A stretch of 64,000 bases of DNA from Chitinophagaceae bacterium UBA1930 (GCA_002337145.1 DDFK01000002.1:1674868-1738867), one strand, 5' to 3'. Positions 33,858 through 43,489 are shown, counted from the first letter of the stretch. The notes: generated by a model not told the origin, from the letters alone. Made by a program: numbers and translations.

Positions 33858-34785
33858 GGATATAATCCACATAGCTTCTCTGCCCAAAATAACGGTAACC
33901 TTCACTTTCTTTTTTGGTACCAATCAATACAGAATGGATAAAACCATTCAGTTCTACTTGTTGGGTATGTAAAATTTTTCGGTCGGGGTTGTCAATCAAC
34001 AACACATTTACCTGTTTATGGAAAGCAGAAAACACCTGTACGCTGTCCTGCACAACAATATCAAATTGTACGGCAAAATCTTTCATCATCAATTTGCTCC
34101 TGTACCAAGTGCCACCTTTGGCAGATACAATGGGCTTTCCATTGTACAGGGCAATACTATCGTTGTAAGCAAACACAGTAAGCAGGTGCTTTGGGTTTGC
34201 CTTTACCCAGCGGAGCATTTTTGTTGCATAAGATGAATCGTACCCATAATCGCTATCAATAAAACTGATGCGTTGTATATTATTGGGTATTTCACGTACT
34301 GCATCGAGGTACCCGAATATGAATGAGCCGCCACCACTATGGCTATTTAAATGGATGGAATATTTTTTTAGGGATAAGATTCTGGGAACAGTATCCAGCA
34401 GTTTTGGGATGAGTTCTTTATAATCGGCGTGGCCACGCTTCCAGGCAGGCCATGCCTTCAGTTTATTTTCAAGGTAAACAACAACAATATTTTCATCGGG
34501 CAGTTTGTTCCTTACAAACTTTGTTTGGGCAGCAATATGTTGTATATCAAAATGCCAGTCATCGCCCTGCTGCATTTTTTTGCCCATTGTTTGTGCTGTG
34601 GTGTTGCCATTGGGCAATGCAAAAAATAGCAACTGCGTGTTTTTCTTGTGAGAGAAATTCAAGGGATAGTCTATGGTAACTGTCACATCATTCCTGAAAC
34701 TGAATGATATAACAGAATCAGCCTGGGCAAACAAGGCATTGCATAAGGCGGCTATACCCACCAACAACAATAAGCATGACTTCAT
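33853..34785 (-). CDS. Secreted alpha/beta-hydrolase-like protein, unknown substrate
   Basis: A 310-residue protein with signal peptide MKSCLLLLVGIAALCNALFAQ. The block HLNSHSGGGSFIFGYLD (about residues 147-163) resembles a nucleophile elbow (HSGGG). Asp in FIDSDYGYDSSY and a late His (GFIHSVLIG) could complete a triad. This suggests a periplasmic or secreted hydrolase of the alpha/beta fold, but sequence identity to named families is not evident. Its ATG is 1 bp after the stop of rfbD, so it is translated from the sugar-nucleotide transcript; it may act on surface carbohydrate or acyl groups (inference). Confidence 0.7.
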   Translation of the reverse strand: MKSCLLLLVGIAALCNALFAQADSVISFSFRNDVTVTIDYPLNFSHKKNTQLLFFALPNGNTTAQTMGKKMQQGDDWHFDIQHIAAQTKFVRNKLPDENIVVVYLENKLKAWPAWKRGHADYKELIPKLLDTVPRILSLKKYSIHLNSHSGGGSFIFGYLDAVREIPNNIQRISFIDSDYGYDSSYATKMLRWVKANPKHLLTVFAYNDSIALYNGKPIVSAKGGTWYRSKLMMKDFAVQFDIVVQDSVQVFSAFHKQVNVLLIDNPDRKILHTQQVELNGFIHSVLIGTKKESEGYRYFGQRSYVDYIQ

Positions 34786-34786
34786 G

Positions 34787-35662
34787 CTATAAAGATGCCA
34801 ATTCTTTTAAACAAACCTGTAGGCTTTCTTTCCAGTTAGTGAGCTGTACGTGGTAATCATCCACAATCTTACTAGTATCCATTACCGAGTAGGCAGGCCG
34901 TTTTGCCGGCGTTGGATAAGCGGAAGAAGGCAGGGGCAGCACATTGCAGGACAGGCCAGAAAGGTCGCGTATGGCCACAGCAAAATCGTACCAGGATATA
35001 ATGCCACTATTGCTGAAATGGTAAGTACCCGTATGCCTGTTGCCTTTTTCTGATTCATGCAGAATTGTGAGTATGGCTTTTGCCAGGTCCGGTGCATAGG
35101 TAGGGCAGCCAACCTGGTCATCCACTACTTTTATCTCCTCTCTTTCATTCATCAAACGCAGCATGGTCTTTACAAAATTGTGTCCATGCTGGCAGTACAC
35201 CCACGATGTCCTGATGATAACCGTATCGGCATTGTTTTCCAATGCAGCCTTCTCTCCCAGCCATTTGGTGTAGCCATAATAGTTAATAGGGTTAATGGTT
35301 TCATCCACTTTATAAGGGCTGGTACCATTGCCATCAAATACATAGTCCGTAGAAATGGTAACCAGCTTTGCATTTACCAATGCACATTGCCTGGCAATTT
35401 CGGCAACCGATGTTGCATTGATGGCCAAGGCTGTTTCCCTTTCGGTTTCGGCCTTGTCAACAGCCGTATAGGCAGCACAGTGTATAAAATAATCGGGTAT
35501 GTTTTGCTGAATGAAACCTGCTACGGATGCAGGATTGCTCAGGTCCATTTCTTCCTTATCAACAAACAAAAAATCGAAAGCCGGGTATTGGCTGCTCAGT
35601 TGTTGGATTGACCAACCTAATTGCCCCCCTACACCTGTTACGATTACTTTCTTTTTATGCAT
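34787..35662 (-). CDS. rfbD: dTDP-4-dehydrorhamnose reductase
   Basis: A 291-residue short-chain dehydrogenase of the extended RmlD type, which makes dTDP-L-rhamnose from the 4-keto sugar using NAD(P)H. Present are the N-terminal VIVTGVGGQLGWSI Rossmann loop, STDYVFDG, the catalytic YGYTK and IIRTSWVY blocks, and the family C-terminal PAKRPAYSVMDTSK. rmlA, rmlB and rmlC are not in the window. It lies between the UDP-xylose synthase gene and the secreted hydrolase-like gene; a terminator precedes it, so it may have a separate promoter or be reached by read-through. Confidence 0.95.
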   Translation of the reverse strand: MHKKKVIVTGVGGQLGWSIQQLSSQYPAFDFLFVDKEEMDLSNPASVAGFIQQNIPDYFIHCAAYTAVDKAETERETALAINATSVAEIARQCALVNAKLVTISTDYVFDGNGTSPYKVDETINPINYYGYTKWLGEKAALENNADTVIIRTSWVYCQHGHNFVKTMLRLMNEREEIKVVDDQVGCPTYAPDLAKAILTILHESEKGNRHTGTYHFSNSGIISWYDFAVAIRDLSGLSCNVLPLPSSAYPTPAKRPAYSVMDTSKIVDDYHVQLTNWKESLQVCLKELASL

Positions 35663-35701
35663 GACTGTTTATGTTAAAGATTAGATGGTTCAAAGAAAAC
35701 A

Positions 35702-35727
35702 AGGCCCCAAAAAACTCGGGGCCTGTT
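35702..35727 (-). terminator. Intrinsic terminator after the UDP-xylose synthase gene
   Basis: On the minus strand AGGCCCC / GGGGCCT (7-bp stem, 9-base loop) followed by TGTTTTCTTT, between the UDP-xylose synthase stop and the rfbD start. Confidence 0.75.
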
Positions 35728-35732
35728 ATTGT

Positions 35733-36716
35733 TTATTTCCTGCTTTCAAACTCTTTCGGAAGTTTCACCAGTTCTTCCTTGGGCAATGATTTAAAATAAT
35801 CGTAAGTAATCCTTAAACCTTCTGCCCTGTCAATGGTTGGTTGCCAGCCCAATATTTCTTTGGCCTTTGTAATATCCGGCTTCCTTTGCTTGGGGTCATC
35901 CGTTGGCAATGGCTTGTACACAATTTTCACGGTTGAACCGGTCAGCTTCAGCACTTCCTCTGCAAAATCCTTCAACGAAATCTCGTTGGGGTTGCCAATG
36001 TTCACAGGCATGGTGTAGTCGCTCATCAACAAGCGGTAAATACCTTCAACCAGGTCTGCAACATAACAGAAGCTCCTTGTCTGGCTACCATCGCCAAATA
36101 CCGTTAAATCCTCACCACGCAAGGCCTGTCCAATAAATGCAGGCAATGCACGTCCATCATTCAGTCGCATACGCGGGCCATACGTATTAAAAATCCGTAT
36201 GATCCTTGTTTCAACATTGTGAAAAGTATGATACGCCATGGTAATGGCTTCCTGAAAACGTTTTGCTTCATCGTACACGCCCCTTGGGCCAATCGGGTTC
36301 ACGTTGCCCCAATATTCCTCTGTTTGTGGGTGCACCAATGGATCGCCATAGATTTCGCTGGTGCTTGCCACCAGTATCCTGGCCCCTTTGTCTTTTGCCA
36401 GCCCCAAACAATTGTGTGTGCCATGTGCACCTACTTTCAAGGTCTGTATGGGAATTTTCAAATAGTCAATCGGGCTGGCCGGCGATGCAAAATGCAATAT
36501 ATAATCCAGCTTGCCCGGAATATGGATGAACTTGGTTACATCGTGGTGATAGTATTCAAAATTCTCCAGTGGAAAAAGATGCTCAATATTCCTCAGGTCG
36601 CCCGTTATTAAATTATCCATTGCAATAACATGGTAATCCTCCTTTATGAAACGGTCGCACAAATGCGAGCCCAAAAAACCCGCAGCACCTGTAATCAAAA
36701 TCCTTTTTCTTGCCAT
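35733..36716 (-). CDS. UDP-glucuronate decarboxylase (UDP-xylose synthase)
   Basis: A 327-residue extended SDR enzyme that converts UDP-glucuronate to UDP-xylose. Motifs: ILITGAAGFLGSHLCDRF for NAD, HFASPASP, the catalytic STSEIYGDP and YDEAKRFQE (YxxxK), and the UXS-type RIFNTYGPRMRLNDGRALPAF with SRS-like FGDGSQTRSFCYV. The ATG at 36716 starts MARKRILITG; the frame continues 47 codons further upstream without any sign of coding. It sits downstream of ugd, which makes its substrate, so the two genes form a UDP-glucose to UDP-xylose route. Confidence 0.95.
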   Translation of the reverse strand: MARKRILITGAAGFLGSHLCDRFIKEDYHVIAMDNLITGDLRNIEHLFPLENFEYYHHDVTKFIHIPGKLDYILHFASPASPIDYLKIPIQTLKVGAHGTHNCLGLAKDKGARILVASTSEIYGDPLVHPQTEEYWGNVNPIGPRGVYDEAKRFQEAITMAYHTFHNVETRIIRIFNTYGPRMRLNDGRALPAFIGQALRGEDLTVFGDGSQTRSFCYVADLVEGIYRLLMSDYTMPVNIGNPNEISLKDFAEEVLKLTGSTVKIVYKPLPTDDPKQRKPDITKAKEILGWQPTIDRAEGLRITYDYFKSLPKEELVKLPKEFESRK

Positions 36717-36813
36717 TGTATATTTTTTGTAACGAGCTTTAAAATATGAATCAACTGTCGTGGCGTCGCACCCATGAGCACTGGAATGTGTATGGGCAAC
36801 CTCCTGATCTTGT

Positions 36814-38118
36814 TTAAGGCCTACCCACGCTTTCATAATGGAAGCCCAGCCCTTCACGCATCTGTTTTACCTCAAATAGGTTACGCCCATCAAAAATGGC
36901 CTTGTTCTTAAGCGATGCTGTAATGCTATCAAAATCAGGTGTGCGGAACTCGCTCCATTCTGTTGCAATAATCAAGGCATCTGCATTTGCCAGTGCATCA
37001 TATTGCGTTGCGGCATAAGTAATCTTGTCGCCAATCTGGTTCTTTACATTCGTCATGCCTTCGGGGTCAAATGCAGCAACAGTGGCACCTGCAGCAGTCA
37101 ATGCATCTATCAGGTATAAAGCCGGTGCTTCACGTATATCATCCGTATTGGGTTTAAAGGCCAGGCCCCATAAAGCAAAATGCTTGCCTTTTAAATCGTT
37201 GTTGAAGTATGCATTGATCTTGGGCATCAGGTGAAGTTTCTGTGCTTCATTTACTTCTTCAACCGCTTTTAGTATCTGGAAATTATAGTTCACTTCTTCA
37301 GATGACATGATGAGTGCCTGCACATCTTTCGGGAAACAGCTTCCACCATAGCCAATGCCTGGGAAGAGGAAGCGTTTGCCAATCCTTTCATCGCTACCAA
37401 TACCACGGCGAACCATGTCTACATCGGCTCCCAGCTTTTCGCAAAGCTGTGCTATCTCGTTCATGAAAGATATCTTGGTTGCAAGAAAAGAGTTGGCTGC
37501 ATATTTGGTCAATTCCGCACTTTTCTCATCCATGAATATTACCGGGTTTCCTTGACGTACATAAGGTGCATACAGTTCGCCCATCAGCTTCTTTGCACGT
37601 TCGGAAGAGGTACCGATAACCACCCTGTCGGGTTTCATGAAATCGTCTACCGCAACACCTTCACGCAAGAATTCGGGATTGCTTACCACGTCAAATTCCA
37701 CTTTGCAGTTGGCGGCAATGGCAGCATGTACTTTTTCGGCAGTACCAACAGGTACAGTGCTTTTGTCAACAATAACTTTATAGTCGGTCAGAATATTCCC
37801 AAGGTCTTTTGCTACGCCCAATACATATTTCAAATCGGCACTACCGTCTGCACCCGGAGGCGTGGGCAATGCCAGGAAAATAATGGCTGCATCTTTCACG
37901 CCATCTGCAAGACTGGTCGTGAATTTCAAGCGTCCTTCTTTCAAGTTACGCAGGAAGATTTTTTCCAACCCCGGTTCATAGATGGTTATCTCACCATTGG
38001 ACAGTTTATCAACTTTTGTTTTGTCAATATCAATACAGGTAACCGTATTCCCTGTTTCGGCAAAACAGGTTCCTGATACCAAACCTACATACCCAGTACC
38101 TACTACTGCAATTTTCAT
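36814..38118 (-). CDS. ugd: UDP-glucose 6-dehydrogenase
   Basis: A 434-residue enzyme that oxidises UDP-glucose to UDP-glucuronate with two NAD. It starts MKIAVVGTGYVGLVSGTCFAE (NAD site) and has STVPVGTAEKV, NPEFLREGVAVDDF, the catalytic Cys in GIGYGGSCFPKD, and KPNTDDIREAPAL. Length is standard. The start is 3 bp after the stop of the DegT aminotransferase gene, showing tight coupling, and UDP-xylose synthase follows 97 bp downstream. Confidence 0.97.
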   Translation of the reverse strand: MKIAVVGTGYVGLVSGTCFAETGNTVTCIDIDKTKVDKLSNGEITIYEPGLEKIFLRNLKEGRLKFTTSLADGVKDAAIIFLALPTPPGADGSADLKYVLGVAKDLGNILTDYKVIVDKSTVPVGTAEKVHAAIAANCKVEFDVVSNPEFLREGVAVDDFMKPDRVVIGTSSERAKKLMGELYAPYVRQGNPVIFMDEKSAELTKYAANSFLATKISFMNEIAQLCEKLGADVDMVRRGIGSDERIGKRFLFPGIGYGGSCFPKDVQALIMSSEEVNYNFQILKAVEEVNEAQKLHLMPKINAYFNNDLKGKHFALWGLAFKPNTDDIREAPALYLIDALTAAGATVAAFDPEGMTNVKNQIGDKITYAATQYDALANADALIIATEWSEFRTPDFDSITASLKNKAIFDGRNLFEVKQMREGLGFHYESVGRP

Positions 38119-38121
38119 GTG

Positions 38122-39261
38122 TTAATTGTTGTTTATATAATTTAATGTTTCGGTCGTAATCAATGTCAGTTGTTCCTCATCCAGCTCAGTGTGCATAGGC
38201 AAAGAAATTACACGCTCGGTTAACCAGTCGGTTGTTTCCAAATGGTAACTGTCCAAACCAAAAGCAGCAAATACTTTTTGTCTGTGGCCTGGCACTGGAT
38301 AATAAATCATGGAAGGGATTTTCTTTTCGGCCAGGTAGGCATTCAATCCGTCACGGCTCACACCATCCAACAACAAAGTGTATTGGTGGTAAACGTGGTT
38401 GCTGTAAGGGGCCACAAACGGTACTGTTATCCTGGAATTGTTGGCAAAGGCATTGTTGTAAAATGCAGCCGCATTCCTTCTTGCCGTTATGTAATTATCC
38501 AGTTCTTTCAATTTGATATTCAGTATCGCTGCCTGAATGGAATCCAATCTTGAGTTGCAGCCTACGAGGTCGTGGTAGTATCTTTTTTCCTGCCCATGAT
38601 TGGCAACCATTTTCATTTTATGGGCCAGTGCCTCATCGTTGGTAAAAATTGCACCACCATCGCCATAGGCGCCTAAGTTTTTACTGGGGTAAAACGAAGT
38701 GCAACCTATATGCCCAATGGTTCCGGTTTTCTTTACCGTACCATCGCTAAAAGTATAGTCGCAACCAATAGCCTGTGCATTGTCTTCAATTACAAACAGG
38801 TTATGCTCTTTTGCAATCTGCATGATCTCTTCCATGGGTGCTGCGTGCCCGTAAAGGTGCACCGGCACAATGGCTTTTGTTTTGGGTGTAATGGCCTTAC
38901 GCACCGCATCGGGGCTAATGCAGAAAGTTTTTGGATCAACCTCTACAAAAACGGGTGTCAAACGCAGCAAAGCCACCACTTCTGTTGTGGCAATGTATGT
39001 AAACGATGGTGTAATTACTTCATCGCCGGGTTGCAGCCCCAAAGCCATCATGGCAATCTGCAGGGCATCCGTGCCGTTGGCACAGGGTATTGTGTAACCG
39101 GATTTGTGGTAGGCATTTAAGGCAGCCGTAAAATCGTGTACTGGCTTGCCGTTGATGTACGCTGCACTGTCTAGTACTTCGTGTATTGCGGCATCAACTT
39201 CTGTTTTTATTTTGAGATACTGTGTCTTAGTATCTACCATTTGAATAGGCTTCATAGTCAT
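38122..39261 (-). CDS. DegT/DnrJ/EryC1/StrS-family sugar aminotransferase
   Basis: A 379-residue PLP enzyme that transfers an amino group to a nucleotide-linked keto sugar. Visible: GTDALQIAMMALGLQPGDEVITPSFT-type cofactor region, EDNAQAIG, the Schiff-base Lys in FYPSKNLGAYGDGG, and NSRLDSIQAAIL. The exact sugar cannot be told. First gene of the minus-strand sugar-nucleotide operon. Two ATGs (39261 and 39255) are possible starts. TAGTTTTG on the minus strand (39276-39283) is a possible -7 element just upstream. Confidence 0.93.
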   Translation of the reverse strand: MTMKPIQMVDTKTQYLKIKTEVDAAIHEVLDSAAYINGKPVHDFTAALNAYHKSGYTIPCANGTDALQIAMMALGLQPGDEVITPSFTYIATTEVVALLRLTPVFVEVDPKTFCISPDAVRKAITPKTKAIVPVHLYGHAAPMEEIMQIAKEHNLFVIEDNAQAIGCDYTFSDGTVKKTGTIGHIGCTSFYPSKNLGAYGDGGAIFTNDEALAHKMKMVANHGQEKRYYHDLVGCNSRLDSIQAAILNIKLKELDNYITARRNAAAFYNNAFANNSRITVPFVAPYSNHVYHQYTLLLDGVSRDGLNAYLAEKKIPSMIYYPVPGHRQKVFAAFGLDSYHLETTDWLTERVISLPMHTELDEEQLTLITTETLNYINNN

Positions 39262-39381
39262 TTTCTAAGTGCGGGCAAAACTACTGCAAAAAACGATTGA
39301 AATATCTGCTTGGCCAGCTTATTGCTTTTATGTTATTTATAATGCTTTTAATCTGTTTATTTGCTGTAAACTATTGTCTTC

Positions 39382-40653
39382 TTGAAGTTCCTGTACAATA
39401 TATTTATCGGGTTGTATCCCAAAATGGCCTGGCTTATCAGTGGCAGAAATGCGAAAGCCAAGCTATGGCTGGCAGGCAGGCAAAATATCTTTTCGCAATT
39501 GCAGGCCGCTTTTGCCGGCAATACCGCTAAGGTTGTTTGGATGCACTGTTCGTCGCTGGGCGAATTTGAACAAGGAAGGCCCGTGTTGGAGGGGCTGAAA
39601 CAACAGTATCCCAACGCCAGGTTCCTGCTTACCTTCTTCTCCCCTTCGGGATATGAAGTGCGGAAAAATTACGAAGCAGCCGATTGGATATTCTATTTGC
39701 CAATGGATTCTGCAAAAAATGCTAGGCAGTTTTTTGATATTGTGCAGCCATCGTTGGTGTTGTTTGTAAAATATGAATTCTGGTTCTATTATTTAAATGA
39801 GGCCAAACAAAGAAATATTCCGTTGTTGCTGGTATCGGGCATCTTTCGCCCCAACCAGATTTTCTTTAAAAGCTATGGAGGTTTTTATAGGTCAATGTTG
39901 CAGTGTTTTACCCATTTGTTCGTGCAGAATGAGGCTTGTTTGAAATTGTTGAAAAGTGTTGGTATTGATAGCAATGCGTCGATTAGTGGAGATACAAGGT
40001 TTGACAGGGTAATTGAAATTGCAGAGCAGTTTAAACCTATACAGGCAATAGAGGATTTTATTGGCGATAGCAAGGTAATTGTTGCGGGCAGCACCTGGAC
40101 AGAAGATGATGAAGAGCTGGATCATTATGCGAATACGCATACAGGAATAAAATTCATTATAGCACCACATGTTATTGAAAGTGAGCGTATCAAGGAATGT
40201 TTGTCGCTATATAAAAAATCGGTATTGTTCAGTGAGTGGAATGCATTGGGCAACCGCTCTGAAGCAATGGCCAACCATGGTTGGAATATTTTAATCATTG
40301 ACAATATCGGCATGCTGAGCAGGCTTTACCATTATGCTACCATTTGTTATGTAGGCGGTGCTTTTGGCGACGATGGCGTGCACAATGTATTGGAAGCCGC
40401 CGTTTATTGCAAACCGGTTGTATTTGGACCAGCGTATGAAAAATTTGCAGAAGCTGTAGAACTGATAGAGGCAGACGGGGCCATAAGCATAGAAAATGCA
40501 TTGCAACTGGAAGCGGAACTGGATATGTTGTTAAACGATACAGCTACTTATAAAGCCATGTGTGCGAATGCAGGCAGTTATGTAAAAAGTAAGTCGGGGG
40601 CTACCGATAGCATCATCCGTTATATTCAGGAGAAACGTCTTTTGACCAATTGA
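39382..40653 (+). CDS. kdtA: 3-deoxy-D-manno-octulosonic acid (Kdo) transferase
   Basis: A 423-residue GT-B glycosyltransferase that attaches Kdo to lipid A precursor at the inner membrane. Family blocks: WMHCSSLGEFEQGRPVLE, FFSPSGYE, FVKYEFWFYYL, SGIFRPNQIFF, GDTRFDRV, GSTWTEDDE, and the late YVGGAFGDDGVHNVLEAAVYCKPVVFGP. The start is TTG at 39382 (reading MKFLYNIFIGLY, the usual family N-terminus); the next ATG at 39424 would cut this. Its 3' end overlaps the convergent downstream gene by 28 bp. Confidence 0.95.
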   Translation: MKFLYNIFIGLYPKMAWLISGRNAKAKLWLAGRQNIFSQLQAAFAGNTAKVVWMHCSSLGEFEQGRPVLEGLKQQYPNARFLLTFFSPSGYEVRKNYEAADWIFYLPMDSAKNARQFFDIVQPSLVLFVKYEFWFYYLNEAKQRNIPLLLVSGIFRPNQIFFKSYGGFYRSMLQCFTHLFVQNEACLKLLKSVGIDSNASISGDTRFDRVIEIAEQFKPIQAIEDFIGDSKVIVAGSTWTEDDEELDHYANTHTGIKFIIAPHVIESERIKECLSLYKKSVLFSEWNALGNRSEAMANHGWNILIIDNIGMLSRLYHYATICYVGGAFGDDGVHNVLEAAVYCKPVVFGPAYEKFAEAVELIEADGAISIENALQLEAELDMLLNDTATYKAMCANAGSYVKSKSGATDSIIRYIQEKRLLTN

Positions 40654-41357
40654 TCAAATAGCTTCACAGCTTCCGTATCATCAACCCAACCAAGCTTGGT
40701 CTTCATTTCACGCTGTATCCAGTATTCTGCTTCGGGATAGATATTGAATGCATTGATTGTTTTGATGCTTCTCTCGTACATGTTCTCATCGCCACGGAAC
40801 AGTTCGTTGATAAAAAGATAGCGGTCGTTAATGCCGATTGCTTTCTTTAAGTCCTTAACAGGCGTGCCTTGCAATACGGTTGCCACTTCTATTTTTTCTT
40901 CTTTTAGTTTATCGTTGTGGCTTTCGGGTTCATCTTCCACCGTAATGGATGTATTCAGTTCGTACACTTCTTTCACTTCCTGATGGGCCAGTGTAGGAAT
41001 GGTTGCCACTACAGGATCGAATAACCAACCCGTATGTTGTTCCTGCTTTGGTGTTTCTGGTATGGATGGTTCTGTATAATGCGGCTCTTGGGGCTCGGCA
41101 ATAACAGCAACTGGCTCTTCCTGTTTTTCAACAATTACAGTTTCAACAATAGTAGGCTGGGCATCTTGTTGCACCAAAGATTGTTGCCCCATTATGTATG
41201 ATGGCATTACAACAGATACTTTTCTGTTTGCATTGGCTGTCTGTTTTTGCTGCAATTCGGCAAGCAGCATCTGTGCAGTCATTAGCAAGCTGTTGGCATC
41301 TACTTGTTGTTCAAATTGTTCCTGCAATTTGTTGATAAGTGTACCCACTCTTTCCAT
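40626..41357 (-). CDS. Hypothetical protein with conserved C-terminal domain
   Basis: A 243-residue protein without signal or membrane segment. A helical N-terminus (residues 1-40) leads into a low-complexity, Pro/Glu/Gln-rich linker (about 45-160). A compact C-terminal part follows (KAIGINDRYLFINELFRGD, INAFNIYPEAEYWI, KTKLGWVDDTEAVKLFDQLV) that looks conserved in Bacteroidota unknowns. No function can be given; an adaptor role is possible. The last 28 bp overlap the end of kdtA on the opposite strand. Confidence 0.75.
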   Translation of the reverse strand: MERVGTLINKLQEQFEQQVDANSLLMTAQMLLAELQQKQTANANRKVSVVMPSYIMGQQSLVQQDAQPTIVETVIVEKQEEPVAVIAEPQEPHYTEPSIPETPKQEQHTGWLFDPVVATIPTLAHQEVKEVYELNTSITVEDEPESHNDKLKEEKIEVATVLQGTPVKDLKKAIGINDRYLFINELFRGDENMYERSIKTINAFNIYPEAEYWIQREMKTKLGWVDDTEAVKLFDQLVKRRFS

Positions 41358-41439
41358 GGGATATAATACATTTGGGGGGTTAAAAAAAGTCAGCAGCTAA
41401 AGTTAATAAGCTTTTACCAACTAACACAAGTTTTTATCA

Positions 41440-42006
41440 ATGTTTATAGAACCCAATATCAGTGGCGAAAGAAGGGGATGGATTGAAGTTATTTGCGGCA
41501 GTATGTTTAGCGGAAAAACAGAAGAACTTATCCGCAGGTTGAAACGCGTAAAAATAGCCAATTTAAAAGTGGAGATTTTTAAACCCGGTATAGATACAAG
41601 ATACGATGAAACAAAAGTGGTGAGCCACGATTCCAATGCCATACAGTCAACACCATTAAGCAACTCGCAGGAGATATTGTTGCTGGCACAGGATGTGGAT
41701 GTTGTTGGTGTGGATGAGGCCCAGTTTTTTGATGATGAGATTGCCAATGTATGCGAAACACTTGCCATGCGTGGCGTGCGGGTAATTGTGGCAGGACTTG
41801 ACATGGATTATCAGGGCAAGCCATTTGGACAGATGCCCAACCTGTTGGCCAAGGCCGATTATATAACCAAGCTTCATGCTATCTGTGTGCAGTGCGGCAA
41901 TATTGCCAATATATCGTACCGTAAAACGGCACAGGAAGGCCAGGTATTGGTGGGTGAAAAAGACATTTACGAACCAAGGTGCCGCATCTGTGCAGCGAAG
42001 AAATAA
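41440..42006 (+). CDS. tdk: Thymidine kinase
   Basis: A 188-residue type II thymidine kinase of the salvage pathway. The P-loop is GSMFSGKTEELIRRL (residues 21-35), followed by VVGVDEAQFF and GLDMDYQGKPF (lasso region). Four zinc cysteines occur as CVQCG and CRIC near the C-terminus. Length is normal. It stands alone, followed by a shared bidirectional terminator. Confidence 0.97.
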   Translation: MFIEPNISGERRGWIEVICGSMFSGKTEELIRRLKRVKIANLKVEIFKPGIDTRYDETKVVSHDSNAIQSTPLSNSQEILLLAQDVDVVGVDEAQFFDDEIANVCETLAMRGVRVIVAGLDMDYQGKPFGQMPNLLAKADYITKLHAICVQCGNIANISYRKTAQEGQVLVGEKDIYEPRCRICAAKK

Positions 42007-42020
42007 GTAGCAACAACACC

Positions 42021-42063
42021 ATAAAGAAATCCCGTTGAATATTGTTCAACGGGATTTCTTTAT
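42021..42063. terminator. Bidirectional terminator between tdk and accC
   Basis: Perfect 19-bp stem (42021-42039 with 42045-42063) with a 5-base loop between two convergent genes. Each strand has a short A/T tract at the stem base. Confidence 0.88.
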
Positions 42064-42088
42064 GGAAGGCATTCAGTAGTTATGCTAT

Positions 42089-43429
42089 CTATTTCATGGT
42101 GAATGTTTCCAAGAATTTGGTCGTGAAGTTGCCTTTCCTGAAATCTTCGTTCTGCATCAATTGCAGGTGAAAAGGAATGGTCGTTTTTACCCCTTCAATT
42201 ACGTATTCGCTCAAGGCCCTGTACATGGTGTCAATCGCTTCTTCCCTGGTACGTGCAATGGTGATCAGTTTTCCGATCATACTGTCGTAATAAGGCGGTA
42301 TCACATAACCTGTGTACACATGGCTATCCACCCGAACGCCATGACCACCCGGTGTATGCAAGGTGGTTATCTTTCCTGGCGATGGACGGAAGTCGTTGTA
42401 TGGGTCTTCGGCGTTGATACGGCATTCGATGGCATGCATGGTTGGCTCGTAGTTCTTACCAGAGATTTTTTCGCCCATGGCAATTTTTATCTGCTCCTTA
42501 ATTAAGTCAAAATTGATTACCTCTTCTGTTACACAGTGCTCCACCTGTATACGGGTATTCATTTCCATGAAGTAGAAGTTGCGGTGCTTGTCAACCAGGA
42601 ACTCAATGGTACCAACGCTTTCATAGTTGATGGCACTGGCAGCTTTAATGGCAGCCTCGCCCATTGCCTTACGCAATTCCGGTGTCATGAATGGCGAAGG
42701 GGACTCCTCTACCAACTTCTGGTGGCGGCGTTGTATGGAGCAGTCACGTTCGCTCATGTGACAAACATTGCCATATTGGTCGCCTGCAACCTGTATTTCA
42801 ATGTGGCGTGGTTCTTCCACAAATTTTTCCATGTAAATGCCGTCGTTCTTAAACGATGCAGCAGCTTCTGTCTTGGCGTTTTCGTATGCTTTTTCCAGGT
42901 CTTCTTCTTTCCAAACCACACGCATACCTTTACCGCCACCACCTGCTGTTGCTTTTAGGATAACAGGGTAACCCACTACATTTTTGGCAAGGTCCTTTGC
43001 CTGTTGCACACTTTCCAGCAACCCGCCACTGCCTGGCACAACGGGTACACCAGCTTTGATCATGGTATCCTTTGCAGTGATTTTGTCACCCATTTTGTTG
43101 ATCATCTCCGGCGTTGGTCCAATGAACTTGATACCGTGGTCGGCACAGATTTGGGAGAATTTGGAGTTTTCTGCCAGAAAGCCGTAACCCGGATGAATCG
43201 CATCTGCATTGGTAATTTCTGCAGCAGCCATGATACGTTGAATATTCAGGTAACTATCGGCACCAGCAGGCTTGCCTATGCAAACCGCTTCATCTGCAAA
43301 ACGTACATGCAGGCTTTCCTTATCGGCAGTGGAATAAACAGCAACAGTTTTAATGCCCATTTCGCGGCAGGTCCTAATTACACGAAGTGCAATTTCTCCA
43401 CGGTTGGCAATTAATATCTTTTTAAACAT
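42089..43429 (-). CDS. accC: Acetyl-CoA carboxylase, biotin carboxylase subunit
   Basis: A 446-residue ATP-grasp enzyme that carboxylates biotin on AccB in fatty-acid synthesis. Visible: MFKKILIANRGEIALRVIRT, HPGYGFLAENSKF, ATP-loop KATAGGGGKGMRVV, MSERDCSIQRRHQKLVEE and EMNTRIQVEHCVTE. Length is standard. In this cluster accC is downstream of accB on the minus strand, but a four-helix-bundle gene lies between the two. Confidence 0.97.
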   Translation of the reverse strand: MFKKILIANRGEIALRVIRTCREMGIKTVAVYSTADKESLHVRFADEAVCIGKPAGADSYLNIQRIMAAAEITNADAIHPGYGFLAENSKFSQICADHGIKFIGPTPEMINKMGDKITAKDTMIKAGVPVVPGSGGLLESVQQAKDLAKNVVGYPVILKATAGGGGKGMRVVWKEEDLEKAYENAKTEAAASFKNDGIYMEKFVEEPRHIEIQVAGDQYGNVCHMSERDCSIQRRHQKLVEESPSPFMTPELRKAMGEAAIKAASAINYESVGTIEFLVDKHRNFYFMEMNTRIQVEHCVTEEVINFDLIKEQIKIAMGEKISGKNYEPTMHAIECRINAEDPYNDFRPSPGKITTLHTPGGHGVRVDSHVYTGYVIPPYYDSMIGKLITIARTREEAIDTMYRALSEYVIEGVKTTIPFHLQLMQNEDFRKGNFTTKFLETFTMK

Positions 43430-43489
43430 AAATTGATTAGCTAGTTAGCCAATGTGCTGATAAGCCAATACCCTCAACACAATAGCCGG

